Of a stretch of DNA of 64,000 bases, positions 12,371 through 25,070 are shown in pieces. Origin of the DNA: Byssochlamys sp. IMV 00236 (lineage: Eukaryota > Ascomycota > Eurotiomycetes > Eurotiales > Thermoascaceae). Every line of letters begins with the position of its first letter. Position 1 is the stretch's first letter. The stretch spans positions 485-64,484 of the forward strand of contig MSJH02000714.1 of assembly GCA_001931875.2 (NCBI GenBank), given 5' to 3'. Under the pieces are notes generated by a model. It was given only the letters and a program-made list of their open reading frames with translations, ran no database searches and was not told the DNA's origin. Made by a program: the position numbers and the translations under genes.

Positions 12371-14040
12371 TCACCTCCTGATCGCCTCGATTTCATGCCA
12401 TTTCTTCTTGCAAGTCGCGTTGCCGAAATGATACGACCCACCATGAGTCCAGATATATTCCCCAACCCTCTTCCAAGAAATCTTCGGCGGTTGCGCACCT
12501 TGGTTTTTCGACTGCTGCCATCCCGGCGATGACATTAAACAGGCCATTACTGCTTCTTGAAGGAGTCTTACCTGAGAAACACAACACGAATCAGTACGTT
12601 TACTCCCATGCTTTCGTGAATACTGAGGATCGAACTCACATCCTTTTCCTGCCACTGCGGCTTCCTTACGCGGAACTCCTTGCTTTTTGTGAGTGTACGA
12701 TACCTTCCTCGAAGAGTCGATTCAGCCTCCTCGAAGCCTCCAATTCTCTTTATGTCTCTGTATGACATCCCTCGTCGTTTACAGTCGACCAAGAATGCGT
12801 CTCTGGTGATATTTCCTTCCGAGTTCTGTCCTACACATGCTCTTCGGCGGAAACGATGCTTGGGGCTTTCGGGTCTTTGCTCTCTGTTTGGTTCTTCTTT
12901 TTTGAGGGTGGAAGATGGAAGTTGTGGCAAGTCAGTGGCATTTCCCTCTACTTGTGGATGCTGAGGAGCGCGTGGAAGAACCGATTCGTCGTTGGACAGT
13001 TCCATATCTGACGGGGTCATCGTGGGATCTTGTGTATAGACACCCGATGAGAAGGACGAGCAATCGCTGTATGTATCGCCGCATAGCGTGGGAAATCGTG
13101 GCATCTCAATGCCATCTTCCACGACAGCTGTCCAATTTTGGATTTCAGTACATATATACTGCTTGTTCATGCAGGGACCATCGATCTCTTCATTCCTCTC
13201 GATCATATTGGCACCGTTTGGGAAGTGAGATGATTGTTCGAAGTTCCCTGGATAGCAAAGCGCCACGGCTCCGTGGTATGCATCGAGAAAGGGAGCACCG
13301 TAGCCGTCGCTCCCCAGAGGAAAGTTATCGGTTTCCTCCTTGCAATGTCGATCATATAACCCCTTATGGAAATACTCGTGTGCAAATACGAGTTGAGTAT
13401 CATCTCTTGAGATGTCCATCGGTAGTGGGGATGGCGTTGCTGTGCTCCAAGAGCTTTGTGATATGTTATCACGGCAATTTTCAGCCCATGGGAGGCCGTG
13501 GAAGGCATGTTCCTCATTCGCTGCTTGGAAGTAGCTGGGCGATGAAGGAGAAACATTGTCCTGTTTGCATGCAGTTCCCATCGGTTCCGCCGGCACTCCT
13601 CGATCTACCGTATAGTCGGATGTCAATGGCAATTGTGCTGGGATCTCTTCAACGCTGCTCAGAGGAGTCTTCGTTCGACCTTGTTGACAGTCCATCAAGT
13701 GACTCGATTGAGACACATGAGATGTGCCATGAGCAAGCGATTCTTGAGCTGCCAAATGGGAGGCCCACGAACCGCATCGTGATATCGGCGCTCCTTTGCT
13801 CGTCCCTCCCGCCGCAAGAGAATGGTTGCCTGGGGCGACTTGACTCCGTAGAGGCGGCTTCCAGAAGGATTGATGTGTCGCTTCACTTTGGCCTTCTGAT
13901 ATATATCGATGGGCAGGTTGCTGGTGACAGACTTCTGCTAAATTTATGCTCGGTATTTGCATTTGCGTCATCGAATTTGCGGGCGATATAAGATTCGACG
14001 GTTCACCGTCTATCTTTGAACGACTCCAGGCACAATCCAT
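12371..14040 (-). CDS. Myb/SANT-like DNA-binding protein, fungal
   Basis: Two exons on the minus strand (14040-12640, then 12571-12371) joined in phase 0 give 533 residues. The first 400 residues are low-complexity and acidic, with no recognised domain. The C-terminal 120 residues look folded: DCKRRGMSYRDIKRIGGF, then STLRGRYRTLTKSKEFRV, and after the intron a SANT/Myb-like helix set with ISWKRVGEYIW and YHFGNATCKKKW. This arrangement is familiar from fungal Myb-type regulators and suggests nuclear DNA binding. The intron splits the SANT-like repeat just after WQEKD. Met24 is an alternative start. The target genes are unknown, and the family assignment rests on pattern memory. Confidence 0.75.
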
Positions 14041-14339
14041 GTTGCTTCTGCGTCTGATATTGCAGCTTCCACCGCTCTTCTATTCTGTATCGTCGTGTCA
14101 CACACGAAGATGCAGGGGATTTCAATTGAAGCCTATGCATTCTGTTAGATTGTCCTGGCAAAATTTCCGCTCGAAGTGGCCTATCGATCAGTTTGGAATG
14201 TGTTTGGCTTACTTTCTCTGACTCTTATGGTTCCTGTGCCAAACGACACTGCTCTGCTGCTAAACTCTTAGCTGATGAATGTCCATTTCAGATAAACAGA
14301 TGCGAACGAAACGGAACTCCGTTTCCACTTCTTTATCTC

Positions 14340-15175
14340 TCATTGAGAACGGGAGTGGTTTGACCATCTCAGTCTGATTTGATAGTATTCGAGGTTGGGG
14401 TCTAAGCCCAACGGCCAGTCGCACCTTGCAAAGAAGCTGAATATAGTGTCATTCCATATACACCTTCCTAACGTGGGCAAGTAGCTGTCTGGGATAAACA
14501 GTGATTCAAATGGATCAGTCACCAGTGTCTCCTGTCAATATAGTGCTCATCAGTCTTCCGGGGAGGTTTCAAGACGGGAACATGAATGGGTCTCTTCTAT
14601 TATCGGGAAGCAGGCTTCCATAGCGAACCATATTCTTGGACTCGCCACTGAACGGGAAGATCACTATCGTCCCCAATGAGAATCCCAGAAAGGCTTTCTC
14701 TAGCCAACCGTGTCAGCCTGAAAAAGGTCCCGAGGTTGTATTCTTTTATTCGATCAGGGCTTCCAGATATCTAAAAATGTAAGATTCTACGCATGATGTA
14801 GGGGATATTTGGTGACGGATGCACGAGGCCCTTTTTGGCTTCCTCCAAGTATGTCAGCTCATACTTCCCCTGGATACTGATAGCTGCTGGCCATTCTTGT
14901 TACAGAGGAAAACCCATCACTTTGGTGCGGTGGCTTCTGGTGCACGCCACACGGATAGATACATTGTTTCTGTTTACGGGTCGCCGGGTTTCGGGTCATT
15001 GGAACCGTCGCGTTCTCGCATAATCCCAAAAAGCAGCGCCCAGTCGTTGGGGAACGGAGATTTTCGATTATTCCTCAACGTCTAGAATACCCGTTTCTGT
15101 CAACGCCCGCAGTTATACCCAGGACTTCGGCGCGGCCACAGCCTCCCCTATGCACATGCTTACTGCTCTCTATTT
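14340..15175 (-). pseudogene. Decayed coding remnant of unknown family
   Basis: The minus strand holds protein-like segments interrupted by stops and frame changes. From high to low coordinate they include PFPNDWALLFGIMRERDG, then KYELTYLEEAKKGLVHP and YIMRRIL, then NLGTFFRLTRLARESLSG and LPVQWRVQEYGSLWKP, and finally DPFESLFIPDSYLPTLG and CDWPLGLDPNLEYYQ. The middle two segments share one frame separated by a TAG. The residue mix (Trp, Tyr, Cys, Leu) is far more protein-like than neighbouring noncoding frames. I do not recognise the family. It lies immediately upstream of the Myb-like gene. A gene with several introns is an alternative, but I could not join it cleanly. Confidence 0.4.
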
Positions 15176-17123
15176 TGGGGTCCAATGTATCCTCGTCTCC
15201 TGAGATGGATGGACTCTGCTATTTCCATGACTGCTGGAGCATTGAGCTTTGCCTGTAGATCATATATCTCTAACCAAGGTAGACCCTGCTGCATGTTTCA
15301 ACTTCGACCTTGGTAGCGCCCAGCTGTTGTTTTGCGCATCATCCTAGACTTCCCGCGTCGAATCTAGGTGACGATAGGATGGATTGCCGCGCCAATCCAC
15401 CCTTGATTGCACTAATGGCTTTCTGGATCTCTTCTAGGAATATTGGGCGCTAGTTTCAGTTGATAGATCTCGACACAGTAACGGCCAGTTGCATATAATG
15501 ACAGGATCTGCTGTCGGGATAGGCGTAAACACCCATCCAATCGCTATGCGAAACCTCCTTCCTACTCTAGTAAAGGCCTGTTTCACGATAATGTTGAGCT
15601 TCATATTGCGTCTGATGTTTAGGATCAGTTATGTACGTTCTCCACCATGAAGGGCATTTACCATTATACAAGCATGTCCTTGCGGTGGTATTTACAGACA
15701 TGCAAAGAAGGAGTAAGTATACTGGCTGGAGGCTCTATCTGGCCCAGCTACAGCACACAATCGCGTCTATCTAGCTCACTTCTCGAAACCTAGGTATTTT
15801 TCTCACCTGAAAATACCCAAATCAACATTAACGCGAACAAACCATTCTCCGGGACGATAACAGTACACAATCAATAGAATAGAACCCCCGACGATCCACT
15901 TCCATCTCTCACTCCGCCTTCCAGGGATCCAGGACCCAAAATTCCCAGGTCCAATCTGCACAAAGCCCGATTCAGTATCCTAACCCAACCACAGCTTCCC
16001 TTGCATATCCTTCTCCTGTTGACATGTCAAGTAGGCTGAATTTTTCGACCCTCGGTTCTATGTATGTATGTGAAAATGAAACTGCACCCCACGCTGCTGA
16101 TCCCTTTATCTCTCCCCCACTCTCTCGTTCCTGGTTACAGACAGCGGCTGAGGTCCCTGGCTGTAACTAGTAGGTAGGTAGGTAGTTAAGCTCTATACCC
16201 GTGTAAGAGCGTCTAGAAAGTTCGTTGTTATTGGGCCTCGTTGTATTGCCGAGGTTTAAGTATTTATAGAAAGGAAGGGGGATGGGAAATGTTGTTTGGG
16301 GTATGGTTTGTTTTTGGCTTGATGATTTGGAGTTCCTAGATGTGTTGTAAATATATACAATAGAATACAGCACACGCATATTCACGATACATCTAGTGAT
16401 TTGTTATTGAAGTAGAGCTCATCATTATCACGAGGACAGTATCCCTTTCCATTGGATATGATATCCTAATAGAAAACCTTGCTGGATTTCTCTTCATTCG
16501 CCTGTTATCATTGTACTGTAGGTAGAGTACCTCGAGATGCTACGGCCATAGTAGGAAGGCGGTGCGCAAGGCGGTAAATTCACTGACCGAAGTTATCTTA
16601 TCCTGGTGGAGGCCGACCATCCCCAAGTTGACATGACATTGATTCCCCCGCATACAATCAACAACCCTTTCACATTTCTGCATATTCCTGCCAAAATTGC
16701 CCCTCACTTCACAAAAATAAGAGAGAAGGGTGTGTCAAGCTCCTCGGAACTGCTGGCTGGCGTTATCGGTACTAGCTGCATCTACGGTTCTCCGGTGACT
16801 CGGGCAGCTGGTTCGCCGTGAGAGACCACAGAGTGATCGCGGATAAGTGTACGTCAGGTCCTTTCTTGCCACATTGATAACTATACGGTGCTTATATATT
16901 GACATTTTTACAGCTGTCTCTGAATAGTTATTAGCTCACGAGCAGGCGATCCCGCCGGGACTGCGTCCGGACCTTGCCCCGCTTGGTCGAAGTCGTGCTG
17001 CGTTACACAGACGGCAGCGTAGAGCTTTATACAGTTGGAGAAGCAGCCGCGAGACTGAGGATAGTCGAAGGAATCGAGAGAAACAGAGCTCGTGGAAACC
17101 AGAGCTCCGGAAAGCTATCAGTG
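15176..17123. other. Intergenic region
   Basis: About 1.9 kb with no supported gene. It contains a short TAGG microsatellite (16171-16185) and TA-rich stretches. The last few hundred bases are presumably the promoter of the COP9 subunit gene. Confidence 0.55.
16171..16185. repeat. TAGG microsatellite
   Basis: Three and three-quarter copies of TAGG in noncoding DNA. Confidence 0.8.
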
Positions 17124-18828
17124 ATGGATCACGTGTTGCCCGATGCGTTTGACGCATCGCAACCGGGGATTAGCTATGGGACCAGGAATATCGGCGAGGG
17201 GAACGCGCAGGGACGGGTCAAAGTTGATGGTATGGATTGCTCTCGAAGAGCCTGTGGTTTTTGAAAAGGGTCCAAGGCTTGAGGTGGATGTGTTGACGTG
17301 CGAAGATGACTTGCTGACAAGGATCGTCTGTTGTAGAACCGCCAAAGTTCGACCTGGAGTCCTATATTACAAACTATACTGGTATGGATCCTATCTTCTG
17401 TCTGATATCTACTTCTGGAGGCCCATGTTAACCGATTCTTTCCAGGGAGGACGAAGTTTGACCGGCTGTTCCTCATCGGGACTTGTTCCACATACCTCTC
17501 GACCGAAGCGCTCAAGGCTGCTGTCACGGACGCAAAATCTGGCAAGGATGTTAGTCGCTACGAGAGAGCAGTGCGTGCACTGGCGGAGGTTGCGCCAAAC
17601 GAAAGCGAAGCTGTTCTAGATACCGAGTGGGTCGACCGAACCCAGAAGCTGGTCAAGGCGGAGACGGATCGACTGGAGCATGAATTAAAAGGGTATAAAA
17701 ACAATCTGATCAAGGAGAGCATACGGGTATGTACTGGAGATCTTCCCGGCCGAGTGGGATCCCTGCGCGGGAGAGAGCATTCTATTCTGACGGTTGCAGA
17801 TGGGAAACGAGGACCTAGGAGCGCACTATCATCAGATCGGAGATCTGGCGTCTGCCAGCAAAGCTTACTCCCGAATGCGAGACTACTGTACAACCCCGAA
17901 TCATATAGCCTCCATGCTGTTCAAGATCATCAATGTATCCGTCGACCGCGGTGATTGGCTTGCAGTTCAATCAAACGTGCACCGGCTCCGCAACCTGCAG
18001 TCGAAACCAGAGGAACAGGCAAAGAACCAACCCAAAATGTGCGCTGCCATGGGCCTTGCCCAACTCGCTGCGGGATCCTATCTCGAGGCTGCCAATAGCT
18101 TTCTCGCCACAGACCCCAGCCTAGGAGATAGCTATAATGAGATCATCACTTCCAACGATGTCGCCGTGTACGGTGGACTTTGCGCACTTGCATCGATGGA
18201 TCGCAACGAACTGCAACGCCGCGTCCTTGATAACTCTTCCTTCCGGAACTTCCTGGAGCTCGAGCCTCATATCCGTCGCGCGATTTCCTTCTTCTGCAAT
18301 AACAAGTTCCGATCTTGCCTTGACATTCTTGAGGCCTATCGCACAGATTATCTCCTCGACCTCCATCTCCAACGCCATGTTCCCATTCTCTTCGGGCAGA
18401 TTCGCACGAAGTCTATCCAGCAGTACATTTTGCCTTTTAGCCGGGTCACGCTTGATGCCATGGCAAAGATCTTTGCACCCAAAGTTGTCGGCGGACACCC
18501 GAAGCCCCTCGACTCGAACTCGCCATTCGTGCAGGAGCTTATCCTGATGATCCAAGATGGGCTATTGGACGCCCGTATTGACCTAGAGAAAATGGTCCTT
18601 GTCTCAAAACAAAGCGATCTTAGAGCAGAAGTTCATGCGTCTGCGTTGGAGAGCGCCCGTAACTATACGAATGAAGCGCATATTCGGTTAGTCAGGGCCA
18701 ACATCCTACAGTCAGGTCTGGAGGTGAGACCACCACCTTCAGAGAAGAAAGCAGGTCTTGGGGAGAGAGCGGCGACAAAAGAGTTTGCTGGAACCAAGAT
18801 CGGACGTGGTGCGGCGAACTGGGATTGA
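17124..18828 (+). CDS. csnA: COP9 signalosome subunit 1 (CSN1)
   Basis: Four exons (17124-17229, 17337-17381, 17446-17726, 17800-18828) keep frame and give 486 residues. CSN1 is a scaffold subunit of the COP9 signalosome, which removes Nedd8 from cullin-RING ligases; in Aspergillus it is needed for sexual development and light control. The sequence shows the Rpn7-type helical region (GNEDLGAHYHQIGDLASA, then KIINVSVDRGDW) and a C-terminal PCI-type region (LQRHVPILFGQIRTKSIQQY, then FAPKVVGG). The start ATG was chosen because MDHVLPDAFD begins the conserved N-terminus and splices cleanly. The very C-terminus is rich in Gly, Ala and Lys. All four exon phases are consistent, so the model is strong. 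Confidence 0.92.
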
Positions 18829-19260
18829 ATCCGGTATTGATCGCTAGCTGTTATGAATCTATGTGGCATGGCTTGGGGCAACTGCGCATAGGACGGCGTA
18901 GAGTAGCAAATTTCGTTATACGCTTGAAACGGCCTGTTCTACTTGCTAAACCCATAATTTATTCAATGGTGTCATTTAAGCTTCATCAGTGATTGCGCTT
19001 TACTTTAAGCTATTGTAATCGGCCCGATACCCAAGCTATCTTTTGCACCCAGACAAGTAGTCGATCTTAGCCACGCTAGTCAATGTTGGTGGAATTCTAG
19101 CTTGCTAACACGGCATGACAGGAAGTAAGCACTATATTGATGGCCGTTCACTGGTGCGTAAGTTATTTAAGAAATGATTTCTCTAATCATGTACCACCAG
19201 GCGCATTACAAGCATGCTGCGTAGCCTGAAAAGCCCTTTAAAAGAACTATAATTCTGAAA
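18829..19260. other. Intergenic region between csnA and the P450
   Basis: 3-prime region of csnA and promoter of the P450 gene. A short palindrome-like ATCGGCCCGAT lies near 19018. No gene seen. Confidence 0.6.
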
Positions 19261-21242
19261 ATGGAGCGTCCCGAAGCCTACAACATCGGCAATATCGCAT
19301 TCCTGCTTTTCCTCTTCCTAGGCACATATGCTCTTGTAGTGATCATCTACCGTCTTTATCTAAGTCCGCTGTCTAGGTTTCCTGGACCTAAGATTGCAGC
19401 CGTGACTTGGTTGTAGGTGAGAGGCATCAATTGAAATAAGATCACGACTAAATGAACCGGTTAATGAAGATACGAATTCTATCACGATGCGATTCGAGGA
19501 GGGCAATATGTCTGGGAAATTGAGAAGATGCATCTACGTTATGTAAGTTTTCTCTTTCGTTTACATGTTGGAGGAATTTACATTATTATTATGTCTTCAC
19601 CGAGACCTATATAACAGCAAACTAATAAAAAAAATGACGAATATATCCAGGGCCCCATAATCCGAATTAACCCTGACGAACTGCACGTCTCGAATCCGGA
19701 CTTCTACTCCATTCTCTACTCGCAGCAACAAAAACGCAACAAAACCATCGTATATAGCAAACAATTCGGCACACCGGACGCTGCTATCGGGACTGTTGAG
19801 CATCATGTTCATCGTATGCGGCGCGCAGCGTTGAATCCGTTCTTTTCCAAAGCAGGCGTGTATCGTCTTGAGAGTGTCGTTCAGGAAAAGGTAGATTTGA
19901 TGCTGGATAAATTGCGGGAGTTTAGGGAGTCGGGAAGGGTAATTCCGCTTAATGCGATGTTTGCTGCTTTTACGAATGGTAAGTTGATTATTTCTTCTGT
20001 GATTATGATTGCCGCAATGATTCGATTGGGTGTTTAATAAGGGAAAGGAAAGGGGAAAGTGAAGTTACTGATTATATTTTGGATTCGATGAACTCAGATG
20101 TCGTGATGGAGTATGCGTTTGCCAGATGTGACAATCGTCTCGAACATCCTGATTTCGACGCTTTATTTCATGAGATGATGCTTTCTTTTAGCGTTCTTTG
20201 CCATTGGACAAAATATATGAATTGGATCTTGAAGCTTGGTCACTCGATTCCACTCTGGTTAGCTAAAAGGCTGGATGAAGGGTAAGTTGTTGTTTCTTTT
20301 TTTTAGATATATATACGCCCTGAACCGCATTCTAATTGACCATTCTTGGAAAGGATGGGAAAGATAGTGTCCTTTCAAACGGTAAGTTTTCACTTTTTGA
20401 TCCGATGCGCGTATTCAGGACTACTATATTGACAATAACGTCAACAGAGCATCGCCCACCAAATCCAAGACATCCAAAACGGCACCGACAAGAGCTACGA
20501 GACTGTTTCGCACAAGACCATCTTCCACGACATACGCAGCAGCAACCTTCCGGAGTCTGAAAAACGCCTTGACCGTCTCGCGCAAGAAGGCCAAGTCATC
20601 GTTGGAGCCGGCACGGAGACGACTTCGTGGGCTCTTACCGTTGCGATGTTCTATATCCTCGAAAACCCATCTATCCGCCAACGGCTTGAGGATGAGCTCC
20701 GATCAGTGAATTTGAACCCGGATAATAACAATAATGATAATCATAACCAGAAGGACTCACCCAAACTCTCAGACCTAGAACGCCTCCCATACCTCACAGC
20801 ATGCATCCAGGAGTGTCTCCGACTCTCATACGGAGTAACATCTCGCTTAGCGCGCATCGCGCCAGATCAAGTCCTTAAGATTGCCGGATACGACATCCCA
20901 CCAGGGACTTCTGTCGCGATGTCATCTGTCCTAATCCATCGAGATGCGAATATATTCCCAGAACCAGAAAAGTTCCAACCGGAACGATGGCTTGAAAACC
21001 CTAGGCTTGATCGGTATCTAGTTGCGTTTTCAAAGGGGAGTAGACAATGTGTGGGTATTAATCTTGCGTATGCGGAGTTGTATATGGCTCTGGGAGGAAT
21101 ATTTCGCACCTTTGCGCAACGGGAAGAGGATGAGAAGCGGTTAGTTCTCCATGAGACTAGTAGTGAGGATGTTGAGGTTGTGGGCGATATGTTTATACCG
21201 GCTGTGAGGAAGGGGGGTAAGGGGGTTAGGGCTGTTTTTTGA
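19261..21242 (+). CDS. Cytochrome P450 monooxygenase
   Basis: Six exons (19261-19412, 19470-19542, 19651-19978, 20098-20281, 20354-20381, 20448-21242) give 519 residues. It is a membrane-anchored haem monooxygenase, expected in the ER, with an N-terminal hydrophobic anchor (about residues 13-32) followed by the Pro-rich hinge FPGPK. The I-helix oxygen-binding motif AGTETTSW is at 309-316. The K-helix ExxR is Glu377-Arg380 (ECLR). The PERW motif lies near 433-436, and the haem loop FSKGSRQCVG carries the ligand Cys456. The N-terminal half (GPIIRINPDELHVSNP) resembles the trichodiene-oxygenase-like fungal P450s often found in metabolic clusters. The 28-nt fifth exon is unusually small but is needed for frame. 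It converges on the Gfo/Idh gene; the substrate is unknown. Confidence 0.9.
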
Positions 21243-21435
21243 GAGGATTTGAGTGATGGATGATAAGAACTCGGAACAAGCTTTGTGAACAGTGAAACAC
21301 TGCTAGCTGTATTTGATGCCAAGATACCATTGTCTATTTCAAGTATGCAAATTCATTAATGAGACATTAGACAGGATCGTTAGATGCGTCAAGATACTAG
21401 TATACAGGTGGAATGCCGGACGTGTTATATCCCAT

Positions 21436-22775
21436 TTAAGCTGACTTCTCCAACACATTCGACGGTCTCACAGGCAGGTTTGCAGCCTGGTAGATAGCAT
21501 CAATGGTCTCCATCTGTGCAATGCTATCCTCCGGAGTCACCCAGTAAGCAGGCGTCCTGCCTTTAACGGCATCGACAAACGCCTCCAGCTGCCAGCGGTA
21601 AGTACTCCAGTAGGACTTGCCGCCCTTTCCACTAGAGGTTTCGATGCTGCCCCAAAGAGGTCCACCTTTGTACTGTTTGTGGTAACGAGTCTTCCCGGTT
21701 GCCTTGTCCGTGACGGCAATGTAGTGATAGAGATGCGGCATCATCGCGTTGTAGAAATAGATAATTGCCTTTTCTGTTTCCACTTCAATCGAAGGCAGTT
21801 CCCAGACTCGAGGTACAACGCATCCAACCCAAGAGCGGGCCATATCTGTGTAGACACGGCTCTGGACGTCTTGACCTTCCTGTCCCTCGAAGACGAGCAG
21901 TGCGTGCATGGCTTCATCGACGCGCGAGTCGAGCTTATATGGACGTGCAACCGCAGAGAGGATCTGCTTCGGATTCTTCGCATGAAGCGCGTAACGGGTG
22001 AACGACAGGGCATATGTCATATCCATGGCAGAACCGCCTGCAAGGTCGAACTGCCAGCGGATATCGCCGTCCGGGACACCAGGACTGGCTGTCATGACAG
22101 CATCTGTACGCAGAATCTTGCCATACTGTCCAGATTCAAGAATTTGGCGGAATGTGTGAGCAGCTGGGTGGAATTGCCAGTGGAACTACAAATTGGCCAG
22201 TTAGCAGGGTCCGCAGAGGCAAGGTGTCGCCCAACGAATGCAGTATGCGGGGAATAACTAATCACTTACAGCTTCCTCCACAATCAATCCTCTCTCCTTC
22301 GCCTCCTGAGCGAGCTTCCTGGCTTCTGCAGCATTCGACGTGAAGGGCTTCTCGCAAAGAACATGCTTTCCGGCCTTCAGCGCCTTGGATGACCACTCAT
22401 AGTGCAATCCATTGGGAGTCGAGACGTAGACAATGTCTACCTGCGGATCATCGAGCAACTCCTGATATGATCCGTATGCCTTTGAGAAGTGGTACTGCTT
22501 CGCTGCCTTCTTGGCCGTTGATGCATTGCGCGAAGCAATCGCATACAATATGACGTCCGGGTGGGTCTCAGCGGGATGGATTGCTGTCAGACTGTTAACT
22601 TCCATACGATCATCGACAATCCCTTCAAGTCAGAATACAAACCAGAAGCAGGGTTAATCTGCGCAGAGGAAAGAACACCCAATCTCAATGCATTGGGGTT
22701 CTTGCTAGGGATCGTATGCAGCGTGGCATTGGCATACTGGTGCAAGAAAGTGGCGGCCTGGATCACGAGCGCCAT
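21436..22775 (-). CDS. Gfo/Idh/MocA oxidoreductase, dihydrodiol-dehydrogenase-like
   Basis: Three exons on the minus strand (22775-22643, 22583-22270, 22185-21436) give 398 residues. The N-terminal Rossmann region reads LRLGVLSSAQINPAS then AIHPAETHPDVILYAIASR. The cofactor motif CEKPF (Glu122-Lys123-Pro124) of the GFO/IDH/MocA family follows. The C-terminal half (FHWQFHPAAH, GGSAMDMTYA) fits NAD(P)-dependent dehydrogenases annotated as trans-1,2-dihydrobenzene-1,2-diol or D-xylose dehydrogenases. The acceptor of intron 1 is ambiguous. The chosen one (59-nt intron) gives NPASAIHPAE, matching the family best; an alternative 44-nt intron would add five residues. Its tail-to-tail P450 neighbour, less than 200 bp away, suggests related chemistry, but that is inference. 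Confidence 0.85.
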
Positions 22776-24179
22776 GACGAACGACTATCAATCCGGAGCG
22801 TGTTTCTCTAGCGGTATATTGTGTCAAATATCAGATATCATCAAAACCCGAGAATTGAATCCCAGGGAATCATAGAGCTGCTAAATACGACAGCTGGGAG
22901 TGTACAATATCCGGCTTCTCATCTGATCACGTGCCAGCGATGAATGAATGACGTTTATACGGCGTCAGGTTTGCCTTCCGCCACCAAAAGTAAACTGGTT
23001 GCAACAAACTCGTTGATGGAGTATGTCTTACTCTGTCTTGATGTCAATTGTTTGGTAATGATAGCATGTTAGGTTTGTGGGCGGAGAAGTTTGGATAGTC
23101 ATTCCCAAACGCCGCAATGATATATATACTAATAGCAATATAGTCGCGGTAGCATCTGCCAAATGCATAAGTATAAGAGAGTCCTATTTCGATACATAGC
23201 TCAGCTAGTCTAGCTATACGTTACAGAAATAGAAACCGAGCCAGAGAGATAATCGGCGATCTCTGAGCTGCTACTTGCAGTCGATAGACCTAGATGCCAT
23301 CATCTCCACCCGGATCTACTAACCTGGCTTTGTAAGAACGGGTATCAAGCTGCTGAAGCGGGCCTAAAACCAGATGTATCATCCCTCGTGGATTAAGGAC
23401 ATGGTTATTTTTCTCTACGAGAATTAGAAATATGCGTCATAGCCTTTTGCAGATGGACCATGCCATGCTGAAAGCTTAGATGTGATCAAGCTCTGTAGAA
23501 AATCCACATTTTACTGACCGTTCAACGGCATCGGATGTCTCACCATCCTAGTTTCTCATGCACGGCGAGTAAGATATCATTATTAATCCGTTTTGCGATA
23601 ATGGATTCCAAGAAGAGATCATATTCATCTAATCCCACCCGGAAGATGCAATTTACCCCGTCCGGATCATCACTGCTATCATACTATGGATGTCGTAGGG
23701 CGTGCTTTTAGTAAGCTTCTCCCATGTCAGTTTAGTTCAGGAACAACAGAGCATACGCTGAGTAAAACTCCCTAATGTTCCGGACGGCGTCGCTTATTCC
23801 CCATTCTGCAAGTTGTGACTTCAATAAGATAATACAGTTGGGATCTGTGAGCATCTCACTATGCCCGGGCACGATAATTATTCAGCGTATAGATAGCTGA
23901 TCAATGAGATAGTAGCACAAGTCTTTAGTTGTCTATGCTCGCTGAAGTGTATAAGTAGGCCCTTCTTACCGCTGCTATAATGTTCAGTCATTGCCTTCTT
24001 GTGTAAGCGTTCGTTTCCCTCTTGATAGAGTCTCTGAGTTCTTTCGGTAAGCGCATATTCCTTTACCTCCGCAGGAGATTGTCGGATACAAGAATCTCAT
24101 TTCAATTGAGACCTGCCGCTGACAGATTGACCAGATTAGTTTCTACCGTCACTCCCGTTAGACGATCACCAAAACCATC
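22776..24179. other. Divergent intergenic region, 1.4 kb
   Basis: No gene is supported. It separates the minus-strand Gfo/Idh gene from the plus-strand flavin-reductase-like gene and presumably holds both promoters. It contains an E-box-like CACGTG near 22927 and several CCGGA or CGGAC words. AT-rich in the middle. Confidence 0.55.
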
Positions 24180-25070
24180 ATGGTTCCTGCTCCAGTTGCA
24201 GATCCAATCAAGAAGGATGGGTTAGCACATATGGCCGTGAGGGACAAGTTCAAAGACCTAGAACTAGGCCGCCCAGACTACCGTGGCCATGGAAAATCCA
24301 TTGAGGTGACCAAATCTCCGGACCCGCACTGGCAATACGGCCAAGGCGCAAGTGATGATGGCGCCAGTTTGGAAAAGAAACACCGTGAAATCGACCTGTA
24401 TGCAGAGGACCGTCACTGGATCGCAAACTATCGTCTGTTGACTTCTGGAATCGTACCGCGACCAATTGGCCTGATCAGCACCATCAGTGCTGATGGCAAG
24501 AAGAACCTGTCCACATTCAGTTACTTCCAAGTGATTGCGCATGATCCTCCTATGTTTATTCTCGGTCTCGCTGCCCGACCCCGTCGAGCCAAGGACACAT
24601 ACTATAGTCTGAAGGAGACCGGGGAATGCGTCATCAACACGGTGTCTGAGCACATGGCCGAGGCTGCCAGTGCTACGTCTATCGATGCCCCATATGATAT
24701 CTCCGAGTGGGATATCTCTGGTTTTCACGAAGCGCCAAGCAGGAAAGTGAAGCCATCGCGGGTCAAGGAGTCTGTTTTCTCAATCGAGGGCAAAGTGGTC
24801 GATATCAAGCAATTCACGGACCCGGGTAACCCAGAAATGAGCGTTATGTCTCTTGCTCTGATCAAGGCTGCGCACTACTGGATCCATGAAGATGCAGTCA
24901 ATGACGATGCTACTCACATTGATATCAACAAACTGAGACCCGTTGGACAGCTTGGGGGTTTGGCTTTCGCTACTGTCGCATCTACTTTTGAGATACCGCG
25001 AGTACGATGGGATTCTGAACAGTCGAAAGAGTCAATGATGTCTGCTCTTCAGAAAAATAAAGTTGATTAA
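24180..25070 (+). CDS. Flavin-reductase-like (FMN-binding split barrel) protein
   Basis: Single exon, 296 residues. The core (residues about 80-240) fits the flavin-reductase-like split-barrel fold: NYRLLTSGIVPRPIGLIST, NLSTFSYFQVIAHDPPMF and ETGECVINTVSEHM. Proteins of this type bind FMN and are usually NAD(P)H:flavin reductases or orphan flavoproteins. There is no signal peptide or membrane segment, so it is probably cytosolic. The ATG at 24180 begins MVPAPVADPIKKDG and is preceded by a conventional leader; in-frame Met19 is an alternative. It sits in the accessory island between a dehydrogenase and a GST-like gene. It could supply reduced flavin to an unlinked monooxygenase; that role is inference. 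Confidence 0.85.
   Translation: MVPAPVADPIKKDGLAHMAVRDKFKDLELGRPDYRGHGKSIEVTKSPDPHWQYGQGASDDGASLEKKHREIDLYAEDRHWIANYRLLTSGIVPRPIGLISTISADGKKNLSTFSYFQVIAHDPPMFILGLAARPRRAKDTYYSLKETGECVINTVSEHMAEAASATSIDAPYDISEWDISGFHEAPSRKVKPSRVKESVFSIEGKVVDIKQFTDPGNPEMSVMSLALIKAAHYWIHEDAVNDDATHIDINKLRPVGQLGGLAFATVASTFEIPRVRWDSEQSKESMMSALQKNKVD

Noticed and set aside
12915..13991. 358-codon plus-strand open frame opposite the Myb-like gene
   Set aside because: No domain; the minus strand carries the conserved SANT-like C-terminus and a clean intron.
22643..22775. Alternative 44-nt first intron of the Gfo/Idh gene
   Set aside because: It is frame-compatible but inserts five residues in a conserved turn; the 59-nt intron gives the family-like NPASAIHPAE.
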